Shown in pieces: positions 1 through 10,615 of a stretch of 64,000 nucleotides of DNA. The stretch is from contig NC_037594.1 of NCBI RefSeq assembly GCF_003073045.1, positions 27,516,737 to 27,580,736 on the forward strand, written 5' to 3'. The notes beneath the pieces were generated by a model that worked only from the letters and a program-made list of their open reading frames with translations, was not told the DNA's origin and ran no database searches. The position numbers and the translations under genes are program-made. The DNA is from Pomacea canaliculata (taxonomy: Eukaryota; Mollusca; Gastropoda; Architaenioglossa; Ampullariidae). The stretch's first letter is position 1. Every line of letters begins with the position of its first letter.

Positions 1-780
1 ATGCATGGAAGGGAGCTAGTCTAAATGCAATCAACTTCAAGAGGGTGGCTATAGCCAGTTACATAAAATTGTAAAAGCCTATATTTTCTGAAATGCTACA
101 GAAAATTCCCATGCTTTCGTGCACCTCTGTGCGTGTTTTAACAAGAGAAAGAAAAGTGAATGCACTTGCATAAAGTGTTTCCAGGAAATAAATGGTGGAA
201 GAAAAGGATGTGTCTGGATGACCCTTGTTCTTAGTAACACTACTAGTCACATCAATACAATACAGGGAATCACAACACACGAATAATGCAACAAATATAT
301 AGTCAATCCAGAGGAGGCTGCAAACAAACTTTGATGAATGGGTCTGCTAAATTAATCTCTTAAACTAAAAGCCTGGCCAAAAATGCATATGTAACTAGAC
401 AGAATTGGACCATACAACCTGTCATCTATATATCACACAGAACCATCAGTTTGCTTTTACTAAAATATGAATTTTGTCACTGCTCAAGCCACAACAGAGT
501 GTTAGCCAGAGCAGGATGCATGTGTGCACTGCAGCAGAGATATCTGTAGGTAACAAGAATTGAAAAAGGAGACAATTTTCAGTGAGCTAAATCTAAAACT
601 TATTTACAGCAAAGAAATGCAAAGCTGATATAGGCAAAAATTTCTTAAGAAAATTCACATCAACATCAACCTTTGATCTCAGTGGGTCAATTGTAGATGA
701 TTGTACACTACTATCTTTTGGTGAATTCAAAGGAAAATCAACATAAACCATAAGAGTACACAAAACTCTTACTACTGAGT
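1..780. other. Intergenic, nothing recognised
   Basis: AT-rich sequence beyond the 3' side of TMEM127. Only short chance reading frames are present on either strand. No repeat termini, RNA gene or conserved motif was seen. Confidence 0.5.
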
Positions 781-1551
781 AGGTTCCCAGGGATCAGGGA
801 TGGTGCCAAAAAAGGACCTTAAAAGGACCTTAAAAGGACCTTTCATGCATTCGTAAGGACCTAAGTGACAGTCATCAATGCTTAAGTTTTTCTCTTGTGT
901 GGTCGGAAAGATGTATTATTTATGAATCTGTGGTCTTCTCTATGTTCTCAAATACATGTATTCCTAGTAATAAATAATCAAAGAGTTAATTTTGATGCCT
1001 GTCTGCCATATTTAGATTAGATAACTTAAAAAGTGTCCTTAGCGCGCTGATAACATACACCGTTAATGTTCCAAGTTTTCTAGAAATCTAAGTAATATAA
1101 TTGCAAAACCTGAAAGCCATTCTTTGGTGTAATACAAAAGTCAGTTCACGTGTCGTTCTCTCGCACACACACTCTAACGGGAAGAGAGAGAGAAATAGAG
1201 CTATGCACAGTAGTACTAGAAGATCAAAGTTCAAGAAAGAGCAAGTTTCTGAAGACCTTTTGAAAAAAGAGTGTTTTTTGCGAATACGGAAGGGCAACTA
1301 GTGTTGTACAGATGTGTAGACCAACATGCGGCGAAAAATCGTCGGTATTTTGCGCCAAAGTCGACTCCGGAAATAAATTTGTGGTAATATTTTATCGATA
1401 AAAAGGACTTAAAAGGGTCACAGAGAAAATGTAAGGACCTGTGTGAGAATTTGAAAGGACCGCATGGCAAATAAAAGGACTTAAAAGGCCTTTTGGCGAA
1501 AATTCAATATAAAAGGACTTAAAAGGACCTTGCAAGGACCTGGGAACCCTG
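781..1551. mobile_element. Non-autonomous hAT-like element with GGACCTT subterminal repeats
   Basis: The ends are inverted. The left edge reads AGGTTCCCAGG and the right edge, reversed, reads CAGGGTTCCCAGG. Both ends carry many copies of an AAAGGACCTTAAAAGG-type motif (roughly 810-860 and 1400-1540), like the subterminal transposase-binding repeats of hAT and related DNA transposons. No transposase frame lies inside. A clean target-site duplication could not be identified, so the edges may be a few bases off. A stray piece of the same terminus is at 8352-8391. Confidence 0.55.
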
Positions 1552-1696
1552 TGAGTTACTATTCGTGAAGCACATTTACCCAGCAGGTTAGCTCCTTGTG
1601 ACAGGCTAATTCAGTTACCATACAAGCTAAAATAAAGCGTTCCCAAGATGTGGGTTGGTCTTTCTTAACCTCCAACCCTCAGGCTATAAGCTAGAT

Positions 1697-1878
1697 CAGC
1701 GGTTCTCAACCTTTTACTTGTGACGCGCCCCTGACGAACAAAGGTACGTCCTCACGCCCCACTTAGCCAGCAATGTAAGCTAATTTCACTAATACCGGTA
1801 TAAGAAACTTTTAAAAAATGACCATCTTTGTGCCCTACTTGGAAGCACATCGCGTGCCTCACCGTTTGAGAACCGCTG
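1697..1878. mobile_element. 182-bp hAT MITE
   Basis: It begins CAGCGGTTCTCAACC and ends GAGAACCGCTG, terminal inverted repeats typical of hAT elements. The flanks AGCTAGAT (1689-1696) and GGCTAGAT (1879-1886) form an 8-bp target-site duplication with one mismatch. The left ~75 bp and right ~105 bp match the two ends of the 1.3-kb hAT at 43226-44550. The MITE is therefore an internally deleted relative: its middle joins the element's GTTAGCCAG-like left segment directly to the CAATGTAA right segment. Confidence 0.85.
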
Positions 1879-2501
1879 GGCTAGATGATCTCCTGATAAA
1901 CCTTGCTTTCAGAGACTGTTTTTGAACTTATTTGAAAAAAAGTGTACGATTCCCACAGATAATATTTTTCGAGACCACTTAAAAATCATAAATTAATTGG
2001 ACAAACAACAGTTTGTTCCATAAATATTATTTTCATCGCAGTCTTTACAAACACTAAATACAAAATAGAATCGATCTTTTCAGTTGATTTCTTGTCTGAT
2101 ATTTCCTGTTCAAAGTGGATAAAACTGACTTTTTTGCTGCTTTTTTTCCTGGGAAGGGGGGTTTGTTTACGCAACAGGTGTAACCCTGGCCATACAAGGC
2201 CACTCATTTTTTAGATATTTCTATAGTTGGTTGGTTACTTAGCTTCACTGTCTCAATAGCTCATGGATCAAGAAATAGCTTGTCTGTCAGGTAAATTTTA
2301 CCCGCTGAGTGCCTCCCTAAACTAGGGTGGTTTATCCAACATGTAAATCAAAAGTGACCAGAAACGCAAGCATGAGAAAGCATGAACTGTAAAGGCAAAT
2401 ATTCACAACAAAATAAACCCTTCAACAGGGCAAACAAAATTAAGCATACAGTGCACCAGTATTAGGCCATATCACAACTAACTCATGTCAAATACAATAT
2501 T

Positions 2502-2507
2502 TTTATT
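2502..2507 (-). terminator. Candidate TMEM127 poly(A) signal
   Basis: An AATAAA hexamer on the minus strand lies about 1.5 kb past the TMEM127 stop. The stretch 2508-4016 between them has no gene on either strand and is best read as 3' UTR. Other weaker hexamers exist, so the true 3' end is uncertain. Confidence 0.35.
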
Positions 2508-4016
2508 AATCTATATAATATGCATACAAAAAGCTATAAACCATTTGTGTCTACAATTAGTGTGTTTTTTTACAGATGATATCTTGTGGAACATAGACAA
2601 TAGACCTGTTTAGAATGGACAGGACAAACACAATAATAGATTCTGATCTTGTCAGAAAAAAGATCACAGGTGTTTGCACTTCCTAAGAGACTGATTGTAC
2701 CTACTGGTTGACAAATGTACCACATCTAGGAGGAAAACAAATAGCTGGATTACTCTATCTTTGTTTTCAGTAAATAATTAAACATTCATTAAGCTGTAAT
2801 TTTGTAATTAAGCTCTGTAAGAATTGTTTAGAATTTTTCACTGCAATTCTGACATATTCAGATTAGAATACATGATCACTTATCGAGAGACTGCTGCGAT
2901 GATCTCCGACATACCAGTAAGACAATGACTACTAGTAAAGGATTGTGCTAATTATAAAAGAATGTATCTGATTATGGCATAATCAATATTTACAGTTAAT
3001 AAATCAGTCTCGATCTTTTCACCACCACAAATCTAAAGTATATCGTTGATCCATTCAATCATTTTGAAATAAATGATGTAAAGCAACATTTCTGTAACAA
3101 GGTCTACATAAACCAGTACTTAAGACAATATAAACAGTGAAGCAAGTCGTATCCCTCAGCCACATTAAAAACTGTTGGAATATATTGTCACAAAAATGAA
3201 ACATGCTGCTGCACAACCATGATATAAACATTTGGGAAATATGTCTGGATGAAAAGTGCATGATGATTTTTAGCAGTCAGACTTTGTTAAAACCAACAAT
3301 GATCATGCCACTGTCTAGTTCCGATTAAAAATGTTCTGCTGTGTAGATTATTTTAATTAAAAGAAAAAGATCGGTGATGAATGACTCTTCACAAACTCAC
3401 ACACATGCGTACACAGCTGGCCACTCTATGACAATTATGCAACTAATAACTACAGCTGGTTAATAAAATAATTGAGTAAAAATTCCTTTCTAAATTTTAC
3501 AGTTTCCTTGTAAAGATTGTACTCGCAGCCAGCTATCTCACATCAGACCTATGATATAACATAAATCATCTCTATCACCACTGAAACATTCTTTCACATA
3601 GCTTTTCTTATTAGTAATTGTCTAAACTGATATGATTTGACACAGATTCATGTGCTTTAGAAATGGACATCATGCACAAGTGGCTGGTCCTCATCATGTT
3701 AAGCAATCATTCAAATGCACACACAAGGCAAACACCATTCTATTATTCGACCTTGTTTATACTTGATTAAAGACCTAAATAAGGAAAATTTCATAACTCA
3801 TTAGTCACACTCCATAAATTTGGAAATTAGAACTTTAAAAAATACATTCTACCCCATAAATCTCTTATATAAAAAAAAAAGTTTTATACCTCAAAACAGA
3901 TTTCACCAAAAATGGTAGGAAACAAAATTCTTGAATGCTCTTATAGTGTTTGTTATTGTACACAATTTACACAATATTTTATGGTATTTACAATGTCCTG
4001 GATGGAAATGAATACT

Positions 4017-6963
4017 TTAAGGTGTGTATGGTGGAGGAGGTGGAAGGTGTGCCATAGGGGAAAGGTTATGAAAGGTTGGTGGAGGAAGGGACAGAAGATT
4101 TTCAGTGTCCTCGTTGAACTGATCGTCTAAGATGGTTCGTGCTGTAGGAGCTTCATTCTCGGTCAGAGGGTAACGACGCAAGCAGCTGAAAGCAACCGCC
4201 ACAACAGAGGTTACACCTGCTGCAGTGATGAGATAGAAGCTGACATCAAAGGACACTTGCACCTCAGTACTTTCGACTTCTTGCTGAAGTGTCAAGACAA
4301 CTACTGTGATCCAGTACATAAACAATGTTACCACCACGCATAGGATCACTGGAAATAAGAAACATAAATAGTTTATCAAAATGAAAGCTCAAACAGGAAT
4401 TCTTACTGTAGTGTTGCAAACAGATAAAAATTGTGACATGTCCAAACTCAAGCAAAGAAATGATGAATTCATGGTAGTAAATAAAAAGGTAACATTTGCT
4501 TAAAAACTGGTATAAGGTACCATAATAAAAAGCAGGCATAAGAAAAACCTTGGGGAAGTGGCTAGCTGAGTGGTTAGAGCGCTGGCATCTGTTGAATGCA
4601 CTCTGGTTTAATACCTGATTAGCGCAGCAAACTTCCCCTAGTAAACTCAGCTGGCGGGAATGGGTACCTGACTCCATACAGAGTTGGGGAAGCTAAGGTA
4701 GCGAGGGAAAGGAGATGGACATTACCCTCATGAAAAGCTGTCCCCGAGCAAAGTGAGGTCTCTAACACCTCCCCCCACCACACCAATATGAAAAGGTTAG
4801 GGGATGACCTTTACCTTCACCTTTAAATAAAAAGAGACTATGGTAGGGCAGATTAAGTCTTTACTTTCTTGGTTACTCCAAGATGTTGCACTAAGTTTGA
4901 ATAGCATATCTCTTTTCTACATGGTGACCATTTGCTGTTCTTCTGGCTTTCATGCTAAGACAAGCCCTAATGAACACTGTATGTGGTGGGATCTACTATC
5001 AATCTGCACCATATTGGTAAATGAGAGGTCTTACCTGTGATGACATTGAAGATGGAGCTGCGGCGTATGAGCTTAAAAAAGCGCTGAGATGGTCCAATGA
5101 GATCAATCAAGAATGAACACAGAGAGCAGATAATTGCCATAAATGTGAAGGCAATGACTGCCTTGAACAGCAGGACACCTCGGTCTGTGATGCAGTTGAA
5201 CATACCTGCATAAACCAAACAATACAATTGGCGCCAATGACAAATAATTTAAGAACAAAGTTCATGCATTTAAGCATCTCTTTTGCTCAACGAGAAATGA
5301 ATTTAAAAAGTCTTAAACTGCTTTTGACATAACAACCAAGTCTTAAAGATGAAATAGTGGGCCTTGTCAGCCACTGCATTTTTAGAATTTTACAGAAACC
5401 GACACCGAGTACTGCTTCATTGCATGGTACCAGAATTGAACTAATCATGTTTTAAGTGATACTGCATTCTGCATGCTTAATCCTTAATCACTAAATTTGG
5501 TCCCATATCTTATAAAAACTAAACTCCTAACTCACAAAAGCTATGTTTGCCTGCATCCAAGCTTTTGTAACAAACACTAGATTTCTTCTGACATAGCCAA
5601 TCAAAAAAAGAAATTCTTTTGATATCAGACATAATGCCGCTTAGTAAAGCGAATACATTTGTATGGGGACAATTATGGAGCTAGTTATCACTTGATTAAT
5701 TTTATAATAAGCTCAACATAGTGATTTTCCTGTTGTAATAATGCTACATTAGTTGTGTTAATAGTACTGTGATCAGTCAGCATGGTAATTAATTTGTCAA
5801 ACATCATTTACATTAAATCATAACCTACACAGCTATTGGATAAATTGTTGCTCAGAAATGGAATAATGTCTCTTTCTTAAATAGTATATTTTACAAGTCT
5901 TACATGAAATTTCACATAACTGAGATATCTGCACATGAGCAACGTTTTACATGTCACGCCTTTATAAACCCTCCCCTATACTTTTACACTACATAAACCT
6001 TTCCCATTTCCCTAATAACCATTCCCACACTGTTGTTTGCAATTCTTATTAATTTTACTGTTTATAATATTTCTTTATTGTTTGAATTAATATTAATAAT
6101 ATATTTTTATACACTTTGGGCTTTTTTCATCTAAAAATTCATCAAATATATATATTTTCCACTGATTGAATTTTGCTAAAAATCCGTGAAGAAGCGTAGA
6201 TTAATTTCTTATAAAAACCAGCGAAATAGTGAAGCCGCGAAAGGTACAGCACGAAGCGGCGAGGGATTACTAAATTAAATTTGAAGGCAATGAATTTCTC
6301 TATATCTTTTCTAACTGAGAATTGATAACTAGTAAACAAGTACTTACAATCTGATTCCAGTGGACCGTATTTATAATCTGTGAAGACTGTAATACTCTTT
6401 TGATCCATGTCAGAAACTGTATGCACATTTTCCACAAAGTGTCCATTATACAAAAATTGGAAAGCTCCCAGATAGGTCAGTTTGCCTTCTGAAACCCGAC
6501 AGCTTCCATTCTCAATGCGAATCCATCGAGGTTCTGCCATAGCTGTACTCAGAATGACAATGGCAACCATGCTGCAAAGAGCAGAAGGAAAGTTGCGCTC
6601 TCGATGCTTGTTGTGACGTTGGCGACTATGATGACGGCTGCTGCGGCGACTGGAACCATGAGAGCGACGATGCCGACTTCGAGATCGCCCACTGGAATGA
6701 CTACGCCTGGAGCTGCTATTACTGTCTCTAGAACTCGATGTGCTTCTTCTGCTGCCAGAACTTTCTCTGCCACTAGGAGTAGCTCCATTTGACGTAGCAC
6801 AAGCACTCATGTTTCCACTCCCATTCTGATCTGAACTATTGCATGGCACAGGGAGAGTAACATTGTTGTTGACATTACTGCTGTTGTTGTTGTTACTCAT
6901 GGTATTGTTGTTTACTGAATCCATGATGGCCTCTGAATCTGCTGATGCATAACCTGTTGCCAT
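4017..6963 (-). CDS. TMEM127: Transmembrane protein 127
   Basis: Coding exons are 6348-6963, 5035-5205 and 4017-4348, with consistent GT/AG sites and phases, giving 372 residues. The first ATG is at 6963; an upstream in-frame GTG is not a start. Residues following the N-terminal extension match TMEM127: a first membrane segment ending in TAMAEPRW, then SDCMFNCITDRGVLLFKAV, then a hydrophobic pair in the last exon, and a C-terminus PPPPPYTP like the human PPPAYTP (a PPxY, WW-domain ligand). TMEM127 is an endosome/lysosome membrane protein that restrains mTORC1 and recruits NEDD4-type ubiquitin ligases; this is family knowledge. Human TMEM127 is 238 residues. The excess here is an Asn-rich then Ser/Arg/His-rich N-terminal stretch of about 120 residues. 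The intron between the last two exons holds a tRNA-derived SINE. It is transcribed divergently from MED28. Confidence 0.93.
4552..4826 (+). mobile_element. tRNA-derived SINE, family A, copy 1
   Basis: The 5' part resembles a tRNA gene. It has a box A-like TAGCTGAGTGGTTAGAGCG at about 4563 and a degenerate box B GGTTTAATACC at 4605-4615. The body, with GGGGAAGCTAAGGTAGCG and AAAAGGTTAGGGGATGACC, recurs at 59680-59945 and 62320-62562. It lies in the last TMEM127 intron, opposite in orientation to the gene. No clean target duplication was found. Confidence 0.8.
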
Positions 6964-7593
6964 CCTCAAAAATTGCACTCTTCTTTAACGTCTTTCAAAA
7001 AATATCACGTGGATACCTAACATCAAGATAATGTGCAAAGAAACAATGTTGAAAGCCTCGTGTTGATTTGACGGGGCAATTTCTTTGTAAAGTTATACAA
7101 GTGTGATGAATTCTGTTTTACGAGTCTAATGAGCTTCCTGATAATGGTTGAGAGACGAAGTTTTGTAATTTGATTACATACGTTTTGTATTATTCAAATA
7201 TAAAACAAAACTACTGCAGAAATGTTGAGAATGTGTACACATATATCTCGGTATTATGATGAACTGTATTATGTATTGTACTCCTTTTCCATTGACGTTT
7301 TGTTGCTAGCAATCGCGCACAGGCCTTAATGGTTTCGGTTTAACGAGGGATTCTTTACAATACCATCGTATGACTTACAAGAAGTCAATAAAGTTTGTTT
7401 CGAAAACTATGTACATATACTCGTAAATAAACAAATATCGTTCACTTAGCTTTCGAACTGAGTTTTGATTACATACTGTTGTTCTGCTGTCCAGGAAAAT
7501 GTAAACGGATATAACACCACCAATAACCTCCCCTAAATGGATTCTTGAGCACGAAGTTAAACTCTGAGTATTACGGTAACTTCCGGCAAAGAC
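6964..7593. promoter_or_regulatory. Bidirectional promoter region TMEM127/MED28
   Basis: The two start codons face away from each other across 630 bp, so both 5' UTRs and both promoters must lie here, unless non-coding first exons sit elsewhere. An ETS-type core ACTTCCGG is at 7579-7586, immediately before the MED28 ATG; such sites are common at housekeeping start sites. No TATA box stands out for either gene. Confidence 0.6.
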
Positions 7594-10500
7594 ATGGAAG
7601 ACAAAGTAGATCCGATAAATGAGTTAGAAAAGGCGTTCCAGGTAATATTTTATCGTAATTAAATCTCAGAAATATCTCAAAGCGCTTTGAATTTTTATTA
7701 AAATATTTTCTGACTTTTTTTTCTGAAGGAGACAATTGTACGTGATAGATCACTTTATCGTCTGCATGAGATAGGAGAGAGAGAGAAAAACAAAATAATG
7801 TGTGCGCTTGCTTGTTGGCTTGCATGCAGGCGTGTATAACTAAGAAGAAGCCTACGTACATTGAATGTTCTCTTTGCTCATTGCAAATCACAAGTGAATA
7901 GTTATTTATACGTTCTCTTTGCCGATCCAGACAGGCCCAAACAGATGTGGATAGTGTGCTTTCGTCTGCTAAAGAATAACACATCAACTCTAAATAAAAA
8001 TAACACGAAAAAGCAAAACACATACAACTCACACTTTATTATGCGCTGGTTTTAACAAATAATGCCATGAAAATGTCTAATAATTTATTCAGCAACACTA
8101 CAAGACACAGTGTCTGCATAAAGAGACGTTGGTTCTCGCCTCTATGTGTGGAAATGTGCTGTATAAAATTGATATTATACTTATATATAATACTGGCAGA
8201 TAGATATAAAAATTAACCATTTAACTATTCTACCAAATAGAACACAGAAAAGATCAAAGATTCATTCTTAAATAACACTCCTTTCAGAGAGTACATGAAA
8301 AAAACTGAAGCATTGGTGACTATCACTTAGATCATTACAACAGCATGAAAGGTCTTTATTTGGCACCAGCCCTGATTCCTGGGAACCCTGCAGTGTGGAT
8401 CAACTCCAACAGAAATAGCTGAGTGAAACCATGGCATTAACAAATACTTATCTCACCAATTGAATGACAGTAGTATTGATAGACAATGAGTGAAGAATAT
8501 CTTGTTTTTCTAAAGTAAAACTTTTGCACCATTCTATAAAATTATGAGCTTCTGTATAATAACCAGGAGTTTTCTCAATTTTTTGCTTTTTCAGGATTGT
8601 ATCACTATTATGACTGGTCAAGAATACTTTACTGCTAATGAAACTGATGAGACAAAAACAAGTAAGTGTCCTCCATTGCCCATTTTTTATATTCTTTTAA
8701 AAAACTAAATGAAAGCTGAGTATGTCTCCACACCAGAAAATGTATTTAAACATTATTATTGTTGTTGCTGTTGTTTGCAATGAGTGGAAAAAAGTTTAAC
8801 ATTTGGGAGAAAGTTCAAAATATCTCAGAATTAATGGGGGAAAAGCTTTGAATTTTTTTCTGAGTAGATAAATGGTTTGAAGTAATGTTTTACAGTGCAG
8901 TATTTGGATTATAACTGTTAGTGCTGTATGCATTAGTAGTAGAAAATGTGTTTTGTTAATAAATAAATTGAACAGACTTTCTATCAGAGCTGAGTTGCCT
9001 TTTTTAACTGTATATTTCCCTTGCCTTAAAGTGTTGCCTCAGCAACAACCTGCAGAAACAGGTAAATTTGTGGTGTATTATCATTAGATTTTAAATCATC
9101 ATTAGCTGCAGCCATATAATTATGTAAGACAAAGCTGCATCATAACACTGGATGCTTATATATATCTCACTGAATACTGTATATTGTTTGATTAGACCCA
9201 GAAAAATAAACTCTTAAATGTTATAATAATTTTCACAGGTGTAGAAAACACAGTCCAAAAATTTTTGGATGCAGCTCGACAAACAGAGGCATTCTTCTTG
9301 AGTAAACGACTGATACTGTCAGCACAGAAACCAGAACAGCTTTTAAAAGAGGTAGTAGTTGTTGTAATAATAATAACAACAACACATAATTTATATAGCA
9401 TGGAATCATGCTCGTTGGGGAGCATATTCTCGATGCTTGAGACAAAAAAATGGCATAACATACAATGGCCATAAACAAAGGATGAACAAACTGAAAATGC
9501 AGAGAGAACGAGGTAGCAGAGGAATGACTGATAGTTTTATTCATCTACAGACTAATCATTAGAAGTTGAAGAAAGGAAAGAACAGGTTAATAAATAAACC
9601 AATATTAGGATGAATTGTTGTGAGGAGTAGTTGAAGACTCAATTTAAATGCATGTTTAAAGGTAAAGAGATAGCATAACATTTTAAAAGGTTGAGCACAT
9701 TTGAAATTCCAGTTTTCTGAAGACCCAAGCTGTCTTGATTTGTAAATGCTATCACAAAATTAGTGACTCTTTTTAACAGAATTGTATGACAATGCTTGAT
9801 GGTATAAAGGGCTCTTTTCCTCTGAGATAGCAGAATGAATTGAACAGTTTTATCTTTGTTTTAAGTACAGTTAAAATTTTAATAAGAGGGTTAATAAAAG
9901 GACAGCAAATAAGGGAGTTGGTCCACATTTTTGTTCATCACCATGTAATATTATGCTTCCAACTTTATCGTTACTGATGTGCAGATCTAAGTCGTTTTTC
10001 TTTTTAACTTTTACTGATATGTTCGTGTCAAATCTAAAAGGTCAGAGAAGCTCATTTGCAATTTTCTGGATAGAATCAGATTTCTACAGCTCAATTTTTG
10101 TAGCATCTGTTACCAGGTTTTGTGTACATATTTTAGCCATACTTTCCCAGTCTTTAAGGTAGCTGACATGAATCTTCCAACCATCTGCTTTGCATCTAAT
10201 CATAATACAATCTGGGTTATTTTGGTTTTAGGATATCCAGGAGTTGCAGCTTGAATTGGAAAGGAAAGAAAAACTGATCCAGAAGCATCATGAACATCTG
10301 CAGTTGTGGATTAACCTTTTGCATCGCCCAAATCCTCCCCCAGCACCTCCAGCATCTTCAGCAACAATTCTCTCCTCACAGTCCCACCCAGTTCCTCCTC
10401 AAGTACAGGGTTTTCCTGGCCCACCTCAGCAGCCAATGCCAGGCATGCTACACCAAGGACTTCCCCAGCCTGGACAGTACCCAGGTCCTCCACTGTCAGG

Positions 10501-10615
10501 GGCACAAGGCTACACCATGCCACCACCACAGCAGCCACCACCGTCCTATTCACAGAGTCATCCTCTGCAGTACCTTGAACAGGTGTCTAATATTGTCATG
10601 CAAGATAGACGCTAG
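7594..10615 (+). CDS. MED28: Mediator complex subunit 28
   Basis: Coding exons are 7594-7641, 8595-8661, 9032-9061 (30 nt), 9239-9351 and 10232-10615, giving 213 residues with the small exon or 203 without. The conserved core reads [17 protein letters not shown] and [11 protein letters not shown], then a coiled-coil-like [18 protein letters not shown], and a C-terminal YLEQ, all matching MED28. MED28 is a head-module-associated subunit of Mediator, the nuclear RNA polymerase II coactivator. The start ATG sits right after an ETS-like site. Between the coiled coil and YLEQ is a proline/glutamine-rich insert of about 75 residues; in vertebrates the proline-rich part is N-terminal instead. It converges on ZDHHC16 downstream. 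Confidence 0.93.
8352..8391 (-). mobile_element. Solo terminus of the GGACCTT hAT-like element
   Basis: Read on the minus strand, this segment begins CAGGGTTCCCAGG and continues with ATCAGGG, TGGTGCC and a GACCTTT-like motif, closely matching the left end at 781-830. The opposite end was not found, so this is a fragment inside the first MED28 intron. Confidence 0.55.
9032..9061 (+). other. MED28: MED28 30-nt exon
   Basis: Flanked by TTGCCTTAAAG before and GTAAAT after, this exon is exactly ten codons and keeps phase 1 on both sides. Including it adds [10 protein letters not shown] followed by GVEN. This restores a TGV-x-x-x-VQKFL register like the human TGVDQCIQKFL; skipping it gives TKTSVEN instead. 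Either product stays in frame. Confidence 0.65.

Noticed and set aside
4563-4620. Genuine tRNA gene at the SINE head
   Set aside because: Box A and box B are recognisable, but the cloverleaf arms do not pair well and the same sequence recurs with a SINE body elsewhere.
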